Assembly (NCBI RefSeq): GCF_000739375.1
Contig: NZ_CP006704.1
Location: forward strand, 434,001-498,000
Direction of reading: 5' to 3'
DNA: 64,000 bases
DNA from: Comamonas testosteroni TK102
Lineage (GTDB): Bacteria > Pseudomonadota > Gammaproteobacteria > Burkholderiales > Burkholderiaceae_C
A model generated the notes under the pieces. The model made no database searches. It was not told the DNA's origin and saw only the letters and a program-made list of their open reading frames with translations. Below, in pieces: positions 37,632 through 46,195 of this stretch. Within the stretch, counting starts at the first letter, position 1, and every line of letters begins with the position of its first letter. The position numbers were made by a program, and so were the translations under genes.

Positions 37632-38600
37632 TTAAAGCAGGACGCGGCCTGAGGTCACGGTCACGGTGTGGCCGCCCACCCAGAGCTTGCCGTTGGCGGC
37701 GGTCTGCACATGAACCTGGCCGTCACGACCTACGCAAACGCCTTGCGCGGCGCTATAGGGCGTCTGCAGCAGACCTTCGCCCGTCAGCCATTGGGCCAGC
37801 GCTGCATTCAGGCTGCCGGTGACTGGGTCTTCGCTCGCTGTCTCACCCACCAGGGCGCGCACTTCCAGACGCGGCGGAGCTGAGGTCACTTTTTCTTGAG
37901 CGGCTTCTTCAGCCTGCTTGGCAAAAGCGCGGGCCTCGCGGCTGGAACGTCCAATTAGCGGGGCATCCTCTTCCACCTCATAAATGGCCGCCAGACCGGC
38001 TTTGGCTCCCAGCTTCTTGAGCGCTCCAAAGTCCGGCTCCACACTCAGCACCGTATCGGGGTGTTCGAGCAGCAGGCCCAGCCAGGGCGAGCCGTTATGG
38101 AGGCTGCGCGCCATCAGCAGTTGTTCACGCTGCAGGCCCAGCGCCTGCAGCACGGGGGCCAGCTCCTCTTCGGGAATTTCCTGGGAGTCGAGTGAAGGGG
38201 CTTCGAAAAACAGAGCGCCTTGCGCATCGCAGCCAATGGCTACCAGGCCTTTTTTGCACTCCTGCAGTACCTGTTCGGGGTTGCGCGGCTGGCCGCCCTG
38301 GGCCAGCCAGGCATGGCAGCTGCCCAGCGTGGGGTGGCCGGCAAAAGCCAGCTCGCCTGCGGGCGTGAAGATACGCAGCTGGTAGTCGGCGCCCGCAGCC
38401 AGCCCCTCGGGCGAGGGCTGCAGCACAAAAGTGGTTTCCGACAGATTGGTCCAGCGTGCGAAGGCCTGCATCTGGGCCTCGCTCAAGCCATCGGCACCCA
38501 GCACCACCGCCACGGGGTTGCCGAGCAGCGCGGTGCGCGTGAACACGTCCACGGTCATATAGGGGCGAGAGAGAGGGCTGGTATGTGCGGAGGCAGACAT
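37632..38600 (-). CDS. PhzF-family protein
   Basis: A 322-residue PhzF/diaminopimelate-epimerase-fold protein. VDVFTRTALLGNPVAVVL at the N-terminus, the Glu55 of NLSETTFVL (the catalytic acid in PhzF), FAGHPTLGS and the C-terminal ASEDPVTGSLNAA are all family marks. PhzF itself isomerises a phenazine precursor, but most family members have unknown substrates and no phenazine genes are present. It is on the same strand as the aminotransferase gene upstream, with a GC-rich repeat between. Confidence 0.88.
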   Translation of the reverse strand: MSASAHTSPLSRPYMTVDVFTRTALLGNPVAVVLGADGLSEAQMQAFARWTNLSETTFVLQPSPEGLAAGADYQLRIFTPAGELAFAGHPTLGSCHAWLAQGGQPRNPEQVLQECKKGLVAIGCDAQGALFFEAPSLDSQEIPEEELAPVLQALGLQREQLLMARSLHNGSPWLGLLLEHPDTVLSVEPDFGALKKLGAKAGLAAIYEVEEDAPLIGRSSREARAFAKQAEEAAQEKVTSAPPRLEVRALVGETASEDPVTGSLNAALAQWLTGEGLLQTPYSAAQGVCVGRDGQVHVQTAANGKLWVGGHTVTVTSGRVLL

Positions 38601-38693
38601 GGGCAGCGATTGTCGGCAAAAAGAAAAACCGGCGCTGCACGGAGGTTCGTGTCAGGCCGGTCGATGGGGCATTGCACATGCCATGGGGTATCA

Positions 38694-38795
38694 GAGACAG
38701 CGAGGAAGCGCCGCCGCGCACCGAGGCTGTCGTCCCCCTCCGGCGCAAAGCGCCAGAGAGGGGGAGGCGGCAAAGCCGCTCAGGGGGCCTTCAGA
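38694..38795 (-). repeat. GC-rich post-stop element, copy C (after aminotransferase gene)
   Basis: Directly follows the aminotransferase stop on the minus strand. In gene sense: CCCCCTGAGCGGC, CCCCCTCTCTGGCGC, a GCGCTTTGCGC stem, GGAGGGGGACGACAGCC and CGCTGTCTC. Slightly shorter than copies A and D. Confidence 0.75.
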
Positions 38796-39974
38796 TCACA
38801 GGCTGGCCTTGATGGCGTCGGCCAAAGATTTGATGCCGACGTTGATCTGCTCGGCAGACACCGTCACGTACGACAGACGCAGCGTGTTGTTCTGCGCATC
38901 GCCGGCATAGAAAGGCGCGCCGGGCACAAAAGCCATATTGCGCTCCACGGCCTTGGCCAGCAGGGCCTGGGCGTCCATGCCCGCAGGCAGCTTGACCCAG
39001 AGGAACATGCCGCTCACGGGACGTGTCCATTGCACGTCGAGGCCGGCCATCTCGCGCTCCAGGGCCATCAGCATCACATCGCGCTGGGCCTTGTACATGG
39101 CGCGGATGGTGGGCACATGGCGGTCCAGGAAGCCGTCCTTGATGACTTCGGCTACCACGCGCTGGTTGAAGCTGGGGGTGTGCAGGTCGGCAGCCTGCTT
39201 GGCCTGGGTCAGCTTGCCATACACGGACTTGGGCGCAACGATGAAGCCGATGCGCAGGCCCGGGGCCAGCACCTTGGAGAACGAGCCCATGTAGATCACG
39301 CCCTCGGGGTTGCGTGCAGCCAGGGGCAGGGGAGGCTCCTGTTCGTACCAGAGGTCGCCGTAGGGGTTGTCCTCGATGAGGGGAATGTCCAGTTCCCTGG
39401 CCTTGTCGACCAGGGCCTGGCGGCGCGCATCGCTCATGGTGCGGCCGGTGGGGTTCTGGAAGTTGGGCAGCACATAGGCCAGGCGGGCCTTGCCGGCACC
39501 GCTGCCGATCTGCTTGGCAAAGTCCTCGATCAGCATGCCTTCGTCATCGCTGTCCACGCCCACGGCCACGGGCTCCATGGGAGTGAAGGCCTGCAGGGCG
39601 CCCAGGTAGGTGGGCTTTTCGACCAGCAGACGGCTGCCCTTGTCCAGGAACACCTTGCCGATCAGATCCAGCGCCTGCTGGCTGCCGGTGGTGATCAGGA
39701 TCTGCTCGGGATCGACGTTCCAGGGCAGGAAGTCGGCGATCGCCTGACGCAGCGGGGCAAAGCCTTCGGTGGTCGAGTACTGCAGGGCCGCGGCACCGTC
39801 ACGCTGCATCACGGTCTGGCAGGCTTCGGTGAACGCGTCCAGGGGGAAGGCCTTGGGGGAAGGCAGGCCGCCAGCCATGCTGATGATGCCGGGGCGGTCG
39901 GTCAGCTTGAGGATCTCGCGGATGGCGGAGGAATTCATCTTGGCAGCACGTTCTGCCAGCGTCCAGGTTGTCAT
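38796..39974 (-). CDS. PLP-dependent class I/II aminotransferase (2-aminoadipate aminotransferase-like)
   Basis: A 392-residue fold-type I aminotransferase. The PLP lysine is Lys234 in GSFSKVLAPGLRIG; NPTGRT near residue 174 and EDNPYGDL near 201 hold other PLP contacts. It most resembles the LysN/2-aminoadipate and MocR-related group with broad amino-acid specificity. It is divergent from a MocR-type regulator across a 383-base gap, a common pairing in which the regulator controls the enzyme. The exact substrate is not known. Confidence 0.88.
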   Translation of the reverse strand: MTTWTLAERAAKMNSSAIREILKLTDRPGIISMAGGLPSPKAFPLDAFTEACQTVMQRDGAAALQYSTTEGFAPLRQAIADFLPWNVDPEQILITTGSQQALDLIGKVFLDKGSRLLVEKPTYLGALQAFTPMEPVAVGVDSDDEGMLIEDFAKQIGSGAGKARLAYVLPNFQNPTGRTMSDARRQALVDKARELDIPLIEDNPYGDLWYEQEPPLPLAARNPEGVIYMGSFSKVLAPGLRIGFIVAPKSVYGKLTQAKQAADLHTPSFNQRVVAEVIKDGFLDRHVPTIRAMYKAQRDVMLMALEREMAGLDVQWTRPVSGMFLWVKLPAGMDAQALLAKAVERNMAFVPGAPFYAGDAQNNTLRLSYVTVSAEQINVGIKSLADAIKASL

Positions 39975-40357
39975 AAAACAGTACTCGATCTCTACGTTGC
40001 CAGCCCGGTCAGGGCTGGCCGGTGTGCACTCTCACGCCATTGTCGGGCATGTGCCGGCCCGAGCTTGGGGCTCGGAATGCAATCGCTGCGGCGCACAAGG
40101 CGCTGCAACTATGCACCAGCAGGTGGGGCTTATTGTGTCGCGGCCGGTTTGCCTGTGTGGGCTGGCGGGCAATTGCGACGGTGTGGTCTGCAGTCGGTGA
40201 GGCCGCAGACCGTGACCATAGCCCTGTGTGGAGGGCGGCCAAGAGAGGTTGATGGACTCAATATACGCCTGAGACCATTACAGTACCTATACAGACAGTC
40301 TCACAATTATGGCTTCTGTATTGGTACTCGCTTCAATACAGTTCGCGGCACATCACC
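39975..40357. other. Divergent intergenic region, aminotransferase/MocR
   Basis: A 383-base gap with no gene seen. The right part is AT-rich and holds the candidate operator at 40316-40341 plus ACAGTACCTATACAGACAG at about 40280-40298, which repeats the CTGTA/TACAG element. The left part is GC-rich and featureless to the eye. Confidence 0.45.
40316..40341. promoter_or_regulatory. Candidate MocR operator
   Basis: Inverted repeat CTGTATTG (40316-40323) and CAATACAG (40334-40341) with a 10-base spacer, 17 bases before the MocR-type start. Position fits autoregulation and control of the divergent aminotransferase. Confidence 0.5.
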
Positions 40358-41830
40358 ATGTCCATCTCCCTGTCCCGCCAGGCGGCCCTGACCCTGACCC
40401 AGCAACTGGCCGAGCGTCTGGCCGAACGCATACGCACCAGGCTGCTGCCCGCAGGCGCGCGCCTGCCTTCGGTGCGTGAATGTGCGCGCCAGCAGGGCGT
40501 GAGTCCGTACACGGTGGTGGCCGCCTACGACCTGCTGCAGGCCCAGGGGCTGGTCGAGGCCAGGCCGCAACGCGGCTTCTTTGTGCGAGATATTGTGCAA
40601 AATCCGCTTCAAACGCAGGAGGGTAAAGCGCAGATAGCTATCAATGAGGGGGCGCTCAATACCCCGGTAGGCATCCCGCCGGGCACGCGCATCAACGCCA
40701 CCATGCTGATCCGCGGCATGTTTGTGGAGAGCGTGGCCGGCAAACCCCAGCCCGGTGCCGGTGTGCTGCCCGCCGAGTGGCTCGATGCCGGCTTTCTGGT
40801 GGCGGCCATGCGCAAGGTCACCAGCGGGCAGGCGCTGCGCGAATCGCTGGTGCGCTACGGCGAACCCATGGGCGACAGCCGGCTGCGCGAGGCGCTGGCA
40901 CGTCGCATGCAGCGCATAGGCATCGCGGCGGGGCCGGGCCAGATCATCACCACCCTGGGCGCGACCCAGGCGCTGGACATCGTGAGCCGGGCCCTGTTGC
41001 AGCCCGGCGATCCGGTGATGGTGGAAGAGCCGGGCTGGGCCGTGGAATATGCGCGCCTGGCCGCCATGGGCATGCGCGTGCTGCCGGTGCCGCGCGGGCC
41101 CGAGGGGCCGGACATGGCGGTGATGCAGCGCTATTGCGAGACCATGGCCCCCAAGCTCTATGTGAGTGTCAGCGTGCTGCACAACCCCACGGGTTACAGC
41201 CTGAGTGCGGCCAGCGCCCATGAGGTGCTGCAGATGGCGCAGCGTCATGGCTTTTATGTGGTGGAGGACGATAGCTACTGCCATATCGCACCCGATCATG
41301 CGCCGCGCGTGTCGGTGCTGGACCGGCTGCAGCGCAGCATCTACATCAGCGGCTTTGCCAAGGTGCTGGTGCCCAACTGGCGCCTGGGCTATCTGGCAGC
41401 GCCGCCCGAGCTGGTCGAGAGACTGCTGGACACCAAGCTGCTGTCCACCCTGTCCACGCCGACCCCCATGGAGCAGGCGCTGGCCCTGTGCATGGAGCAA
41501 GGCCAGCTGCGCCGCCATGCCGAGCGGCTGCGCCAGCATCTGGCCCAGGCGCGCACGCGCAGCGTGGCGCTGGCTCAGGCTGCCGGTTGCCGTTTTGTGG
41601 CCGAGCCTGCGGGCATGTTCGGCTGGGTGGATACCGGTGTGGATACCGAGGTGCTGACCCAGCTGCTGCTGGATCAGGGCTACATGATTGCCCCTGGTGC
41701 CATGTTCCATGCCAGCCGGGGCTCCAGCACCTGCATGCGCATCAATTTCGCGACCACGCAGGACGCCGCCTTCTGGCGGGTCTTCGAGCGGGCGGTGGCC
41801 CAGATGCGGGCCCAGGCACAGAAGTTGTAG
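40358..41830 (+). CDS. MocR-type regulator (GntR winged helix fused to aminotransferase domain)
   Basis: A 490-residue fusion. Residues 1-75 are a GntR winged helix (LPSVRECARQQGVSPYTVV recognition region). From about residue 115 to the end is a fold-type I aminotransferase domain with the PLP lysine at Lys335 (SGFAKVLVPNWRLG). The linker between them, residues about 80-96, is coded by a copy of an interspersed repeat (see 40597-40646). MocR proteins sense PLP or PLP-amino-acid adducts. The likely targets are itself and the divergent aminotransferase gene. PdxR and GabR are relatives; neither gene's partner set is here. Confidence 0.88.
   Translation: MSISLSRQAALTLTQQLAERLAERIRTRLLPAGARLPSVRECARQQGVSPYTVVAAYDLLQAQGLVEARPQRGFFVRDIVQNPLQTQEGKAQIAINEGALNTPVGIPPGTRINATMLIRGMFVESVAGKPQPGAGVLPAEWLDAGFLVAAMRKVTSGQALRESLVRYGEPMGDSRLREALARRMQRIGIAAGPGQIITTLGATQALDIVSRALLQPGDPVMVEEPGWAVEYARLAAMGMRVLPVPRGPEGPDMAVMQRYCETMAPKLYVSVSVLHNPTGYSLSAASAHEVLQMAQRHGFYVVEDDSYCHIAPDHAPRVSVLDRLQRSIYISGFAKVLVPNWRLGYLAAPPELVERLLDTKLLSTLSTPTPMEQALALCMEQGQLRRHAERLRQHLAQARTRSVALAQAAGCRFVAEPAGMFGWVDTGVDTEVLTQLLLDQGYMIAPGAMFHASRGSSTCMRINFATTQDAAFWRVFERAVAQMRAQAQKL
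40597..40646 (-). repeat. Interspersed repeat inside the MocR coding region
   Basis: On the minus strand it reads TTGATAGCTATCTGCGCTTT followed by ACCCTCCTGCGTTTGAAG, matching the core of the intergenic repeats at 9181 and 18139. It is read in frame in the protein and encodes the linker after the DNA-binding domain. Confidence 0.55.
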
Positions 41831-41885
41831 AACGTGTTGACGATCTCCTCGCGCCGCGACAGAGTAGAGATCGTCAACACGTTCT
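41829..41885. other. Perfect 19-bp inverted repeat linking two convergent stop codons
   Basis: AGAACGTGTTGACGATCTC at 41829-41847 and its exact reverse complement at 41867-41885 flank a 19-base loop. The left arm starts inside the MocR stop and the right arm reaches into the stop of the deacetylase gene. It could serve as a two-way terminator hairpin, but neither side has a T-run. Confidence 0.75.
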
Positions 41886-42712
41886 TAGCCCAGCTGGATG
41901 GGGCCCTGATGGATATGGCAGCCGGTGCGCTGCAGCAGCTCGCCAAAGGCGTCGGACATGAGATAGTCGAACTCCACGGGGCGCTGCCTGCCTATGGCAT
42001 CGCCCTCCACCACGCCGCTGGCCGGGTGGCACATCAGCAGGCCGCCAGCCGCCATATGCGGCAGCCAGCCGGCCATCTGCCTGCCATAGCTGGCGGTGTC
42101 GGGGGCATCAAAGCCATAGACGCCGCCAAAGCCATGGTTCATGGGGATGTCTGCATGGCGTAGCCGTCTGGTGGTGGCCCAGCCACCCAGCAAGGCAATG
42201 ATGGCGGCCTTGGGGCTGCGCCACAGACCTGCGGCCGGTGCCGTGGAGCGCACCCAGGGCATCTCGTGCGCGGCGTAGCGGGCCTGGAGTTCCTGCTGCA
42301 TGGCCGCTCGCAGACCCGGCAACTGATGCACATGCTGGTGGCCGTCTATGAAGTCCGGGGCCGTGCCCATGACCTGCTCGAAAGCATCGAGCTGTTCGCG
42401 CCAGGCCTGGCGCATCAGACCCTGCGGCATCTGCCGTGCATAGGCCAGGCGCAGTACCGTGCCCAGCGCCTGGGCTCCATGCTGTCCGCCATGGTCTTCG
42501 GTCAGATTGAAATGCAGACCCACCGAGAGCCGGGGACGCAACGCCCTTAATGCCGGCGCGGCTTGCAGCCAGAGTGGCGAGGTGGTCATGCAGCTGGTGG
42601 CCGACAGACGACCGGCAAGCGTCAACTGCTGCACGGCGTCGTCCACCAGCGGATGCAGGGCGTAATCGTCGGCACACAGCAGGATGGCGCGGGGGGCTTT
42701 CATGTGATTCAT
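41885..42712 (-). CDS. YdjC/ChbG-family carbohydrate deacetylase
   Basis: A 275-residue YdjC-family metal-dependent deacetylase. The metal site is readable: LLCADDYALH (Asp pair) near residue 13 and DGHQHVHQLP (His) near 130, with LHFNLTE in between. The ATG at 42712 overlaps the gtrA-type stop (ATGA), so the two are translated together. Family members include HpnK, ChbG and NaxD, which deacetylates undecaprenyl-phosphate-linked N-acetylhexosamine. Given the three neighbours, a NaxD-like role is the most likely. The sugar is not known. Confidence 0.85.
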   Translation of the reverse strand: MNHMKAPRAILLCADDYALHPLVDDAVQQLTLAGRLSATSCMTTSPLWLQAAPALRALRPRLSVGLHFNLTEDHGGQHGAQALGTVLRLAYARQMPQGLMRQAWREQLDAFEQVMGTAPDFIDGHQHVHQLPGLRAAMQQELQARYAAHEMPWVRSTAPAAGLWRSPKAAIIALLGGWATTRRLRHADIPMNHGFGGVYGFDAPDTASYGRQMAGWLPHMAAGGLLMCHPASGVVEGDAIGRQRPVEFDYLMSDAFGELLQRTGCHIHQGPIQLG

Positions 42713-43125
42713 GCGGTGCTGCTTGCCTTGAAGGCCCAGAACTTGCTCATGACAAAAGTGCCTATGGCCACCAGCACCAGCACGGCGGCCAGACTCCAGA
42801 AGTAATGCCAGTGCAGCCAGTTCAGGGCGATGTAGTACAGCGCCTCGTTGGCGATAAAGGAAAGACAGGCCACGGCAAAGAATTTCGCCACCACCGGCCA
42901 GCCCCTGGCCTGCGCTGCTGAAAAAGTGAGCAGGGCATGACCGTTGTAGCTGACCACAAAGGCCACGAGAAACGCCAGCACATTGGCACCGAGCGGTGGC
43001 AGGCCCAGCAGTGACACCAGCAGGCCGACCACCGCCAGATGCGTGGCTGCTGCCGAGCCGCCCACCAGCACGAACTGCAGCAGCTGCGGCAGGCGGCGCA
43101 GTCTTTGCAGCGCGCCCACGATCAC
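42709..43125 (-). CDS. GtrA-family membrane protein (lipid-linked sugar flippase type)
   Basis: A 138-residue protein with four membrane spans (first at FVLVGGSAAATHLAVVGLL). FVLVGGSAAA and FWAFKA are typical GtrA elements. GtrA proteins are thought to flip undecaprenyl-phosphate-linked sugars to the periplasmic face. It overlaps both neighbours by 4 bases (GT2 upstream, deacetylase downstream), which makes a tightly coupled three-gene operon. Confidence 0.88.
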   Translation of the reverse strand: MIVGALQRLRRLPQLLQFVLVGGSAAATHLAVVGLLVSLLGLPPLGANVLAFLVAFVVSYNGHALLTFSAAQARGWPVVAKFFAVACLSFIANEALYYIALNWLHWHYFWSLAAVLVLVAIGTFVMSKFWAFKASSTA

Positions 43126-44126
43126 GATGGCTCGCGCAGCGGGCTGCGGTCTTCATCATGGGCCACCAGGTAGATGGGGCGGCGCTTGACCTCTTCGTAG
43201 ATGCGACCGATGTACTCGCCCAGAATGCCGATGGACAGCAACTGCACGCCCGAGAACAGCATGATGCTGGCGGCCAGTGTGGGCCAGCCGCGCAAAGGGT
43301 TGCCAAAGAACAGGGCTTCGGCCGCAATCCACAGGCCATAGGCCAGAGCCAGCAGGGAAATGCCGGCTCCCACCATGCTCCAGACGCGCAGGGGCAGGGT
43401 GGTGAAGGAGGTCAGTCCCAGGAGGGCCAGAGACCCCAGGCGGCGCAGATTGAAGCTGGAGCTGCCCGCCGCACGGTCCCGGGGAACAAAGGGCAGGGCG
43501 ACGGTCTTGAAGCCGACCCAGGCGTACAGACCCTTCATGAAGCGATTGTTCTCCGGCAAAGCCTTGAGGGCATCGACGACCTTGCGGTCCATCCAGCGGA
43601 AGTCGCCTGCGTTCGGCGGCATCTTGACCGAGCTGCCCGAGTTCATCACGCGGTAGAACAGCTGGGTGCCCATGCGCTTGGCGCCGCTTTCTGCGCCGCG
43701 GTCGGCGATCACGCCATAGATCATCTCGTAGCCCGATTGCCACAGCTCATGCATTTCGGCCAGCATCTCCAGCGGATGCTGGAAGTCGGCGTCGATCAGC
43801 AGCACGGCATTGCCCCGGGCGTGGTCTATGCCGGCAGACAGCGCGGCTTCCTTGCCAAAGTTGCGCGACAAGGCGAGATAGCGCAGCGGCAGCTCCTGCG
43901 CCAGACGCAGGCTCAGCTCATGCGTGGCGTCACGGCTGCCGTCGTTGACCACCACGATCTCGAAATCGGGCGTCAAGGCCCGAACCGTCTCGGCCAGCGC
44001 ACGCAGAAACCCCTCGATATTGGCTTGTTCGTTATAGGCCGGCACCACGCAGCTCAGCCTCAGCGGCTGGCGCGGCAACTGGGCTGGCGGGGCTGCGGGA
44101 GCATATTCGGCGTGAAAATCGGTCAT
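43122..44126 (-). CDS. Family 2 glycosyltransferase (GtrB/DPM1-like)
   Basis: A 334-residue polyprenyl-phosphate glycosyltransferase. The nucleotide-sugar fold starts with LSCVVPAYNEQANI; IDADFQHPLE carries the DxD-like metal motif. The C-terminal 90 residues contain two membrane spans and GILGEYIGRIYEEVKRRP, as in GtrB. It should load a sugar from a nucleotide donor onto undecaprenyl phosphate at the cytoplasmic face. The ATG at 44126 is preferred over an upstream ATG at 44183. It is divergent from the ArnT-like gene at 44248, with a 121-base gap. Confidence 0.88.
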   Translation of the reverse strand: MTDFHAEYAPAAPPAQLPRQPLRLSCVVPAYNEQANIEGFLRALAETVRALTPDFEIVVVNDGSRDATHELSLRLAQELPLRYLALSRNFGKEAALSAGIDHARGNAVLLIDADFQHPLEMLAEMHELWQSGYEMIYGVIADRGAESGAKRMGTQLFYRVMNSGSSVKMPPNAGDFRWMDRKVVDALKALPENNRFMKGLYAWVGFKTVALPFVPRDRAAGSSSFNLRRLGSLALLGLTSFTTLPLRVWSMVGAGISLLALAYGLWIAAEALFFGNPLRGWPTLAASIMLFSGVQLLSIGILGEYIGRIYEEVKRRPIYLVAHDEDRSPLREPS

Positions 44127-44247
44127 GGGGCAGGATTTTCGCGCAAGTCTGTAACTGCTTGCTGGGCCGGCCATGGTTTGCACTGCTTCAAAAAGGCCGT
44201 CGTTATACTCACGCCCCTATTGCTCCTGCTTCTTTCCTGATCGTCTG

Positions 44248-45729
44248 ATGACCGCTGCTCAACGCGAATCTCTTGTTCTTGGCGGCCGTGCCGTTGCCGC
44301 CTTGCTCGCCGTATACGGCGTGATCTGGCTGGCCATTCACTGGGTGACGGCCCTGGCCGCGCCCGGGGACAACGTGGAGCAGCTGATCTGGATTCACTCC
44401 CTGGAGCTGGGCTATTTCAAGCATCCGCCGATGCCGACCTGGATCATGGCCGCCTCCGCGGCTGTCTTTGGTCCGTCCATAGGGCTGACCTATGTGCTGG
44501 GCGGCGTGCTCACACTGGGCTCATTGGCGATTTTCTGGAAGCTGCTGTGCGATATGCGGGGCCGGGCCTATGCGAGCGTGGGTCTGCTGGCGGCGCTGAG
44601 CATCACCTTCTATTGCGGGCGGCTCTACTACTACAACCACAACGTCGTGATGATGCTGTGGATTTCGCTGGCCGTGGCGCTGACCTGGCATGTCACGCAG
44701 AAGCCATCCCTGGCGGGTTGGGCCTGGCTGGGCCTGGTTTCGGGCCTGGGCATGCTCAGCAAATATCAGTATGTGCTTGCGCTGGGCGTGATCGGCCTGT
44801 GGTGGCTGCGCATTGGCGCCTGGAAGAACCCGGTCCATGTCAAAGGAGCAGCACTGGCTGCTGCGGTCGGCCTGCTGGTGCTGTCTCCTCATCTGTACTG
44901 GCTGAAAACCCATGACTGGATGCCCATGCATTACGCAGAGCGCACGTCCCTGGGTCTGCACCTGGATACGGCCGCGCGCATCAAGATGTCCTGGACGTTT
45001 GCGGTGGACTGGATCTTCAACCGCTGCATGCCTGCCTGGATCGTGCTGGGTGTGGCTCTCTGGTGGGGACGCCGCAGGGCGGGCAAGACTGGAGCGCAGA
45101 CTGCGCCTGCCAAGGAGGTGCCAGTCGACGCGGACAGGTTGCTGCGCGAGTTCTGGCTGCTCTGGGGCCTGGTGCCGCTGCTGGCCATGCTGGTGCTGTG
45201 CCTGTTTACGGGCTCCTATCTACACCTGCAATGGGGCACGGCCTTCATGTTCCTGTGCGTGCCGGCCGTCATGGAGTGGGCGCGCTCGCCACGGAGCTGG
45301 GGTGCAGCCGGGGACATGCGTGCCGCCTGGCTGACGTTTGGGGTTCTGCAGGCGCTGCTGTTGCTGCAGTTCTGGCTGGCTTCGCCCATGGGGCTGTCGG
45401 GCTACAAGAGCACCCATCAGAACCATATCCCCGTGGACAAGATCGTGGAAGGTCTGGCGCCGGCGGCGCATCAGGCACTGGGCGGCCCTGTGGACATCAT
45501 CATCGGTCCGCAGGCGCTGGCCGGGCGTATTGCGATGGAGCTGCCCGAGCGTCCGCGCGTCTATGTGGAGCGCAATCTGCAATACAGCCCCTGGATTCGT
45601 GAGGAGGAGCTGCCGAGCGCCCGCATCATCGAGGTGGTAGTGGCCCCGGACCCATTGCCTGAAGGCTTCACCCGCGCCTATGGTGTCTGGGCCTGGCGGC
45701 CGGTGAAGATCGCCAAGGGCGAGCACTGA
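44248..45729 (+). CDS. ArnT-like (GT39/PMT_2) integral membrane glycosyltransferase
   Basis: A 493-residue protein with about eleven membrane spans and a soluble periplasmic tail from about residue 420. The first periplasmic loop (LIWIHSLELGYFKHPPMPTW) is where the catalytic acidic residue of ArnT/PMT-type enzymes lies. Enzymes of this class move a sugar from undecaprenyl phosphate to lipid A or a protein in the periplasm. With the divergent GT2, flippase and deacetylase genes it makes the full set for adding a free-amine hexosamine to lipid A. A good intrinsic terminator follows. Confidence 0.82.
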   Translation: MTAAQRESLVLGGRAVAALLAVYGVIWLAIHWVTALAAPGDNVEQLIWIHSLELGYFKHPPMPTWIMAASAAVFGPSIGLTYVLGGVLTLGSLAIFWKLLCDMRGRAYASVGLLAALSITFYCGRLYYYNHNVVMMLWISLAVALTWHVTQKPSLAGWAWLGLVSGLGMLSKYQYVLALGVIGLWWLRIGAWKNPVHVKGAALAAAVGLLVLSPHLYWLKTHDWMPMHYAERTSLGLHLDTAARIKMSWTFAVDWIFNRCMPAWIVLGVALWWGRRRAGKTGAQTAPAKEVPVDADRLLREFWLLWGLVPLLAMLVLCLFTGSYLHLQWGTAFMFLCVPAVMEWARSPRSWGAAGDMRAAWLTFGVLQALLLLQFWLASPMGLSGYKSTHQNHIPVDKIVEGLAPAAHQALGGPVDIIIGPQALAGRIAMELPERPRVYVERNLQYSPWIREEELPSARIIEVVVAPDPLPEGFTRAYGVWAWRPVKIAKGEH

Positions 45730-45748
45730 GACCTGCCACAACAAGAAT

Positions 45749-45774
45749 AGGCGAGCCTCTGGCTCGCCTTTTTG
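45749..45774 (+). terminator. Intrinsic terminator of the ArnT-like gene
   Basis: AGGCGAGCC, loop TCT, GGCTCGCCT and a T-run. It lies between the convergent ArnT-like gene and flgN and is stronger on the plus strand. Confidence 0.9.
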
Positions 45775-45794
45775 CTGGAGTTGCCGATTCGAGC

Positions 45795-46157
45795 CTAGCT
45801 GGCTGCGTGATAGATGCGTGCGCGGCCGGTCTGCGATGCGCCGCGCAGGCTGCTTTCGTAGGTGCTGTCTTCGGCCGCAGGCACCAGTGCCTTGGTACGG
45901 CGCTGGTTGAGCACGGAAAGCCGTGCCAGCTGGTCACGGACCAGGGAGATTTCGCGGTCCAGATTCTGCGCGCGCTCGCGCAGTGCAGGCGTCCAGTCGT
46001 CGGCCGAAAAGCGCCTGGCGAGCTGGGAGAACGCCACCATGGCGTCCCGCAGGCGGGTGCTGGACTGTTCCAGCGCGGATGCGTCCGGTGACTGCAGCGA
46101 TGCCGAAACGGTCTGAATCACCGCATCCAGCGAATCGAGCATTTCCTGCAAGGTCAT
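45795..46157 (-). CDS. flgN: Flagellar export chaperone FlgN-like protein
   Basis: A 120-residue, helix-rich cytoplasmic protein of FlgN size and position, downstream of flgM on the same strand with a 38-base gap. FlgN binds the hook-filament junction proteins FlgK and FlgL and delivers them to the export gate. Sequence conservation in this family is low; the identification leans on gene order and helical character (LRDAMVAFSQLARRFSADDW, NLDREISLVRDQLARL). Confidence 0.75.
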   Translation of the reverse strand: MTLQEMLDSLDAVIQTVSASLQSPDASALEQSSTRLRDAMVAFSQLARRFSADDWTPALRERAQNLDREISLVRDQLARLSVLNQRRTKALVPAAEDSTYESSLRGASQTGRARIYHAAS

Positions 46158-46195
46158 CGGGTCAGCCTCTGTTCGGGAGTTCAGCCGCGGGCGCT

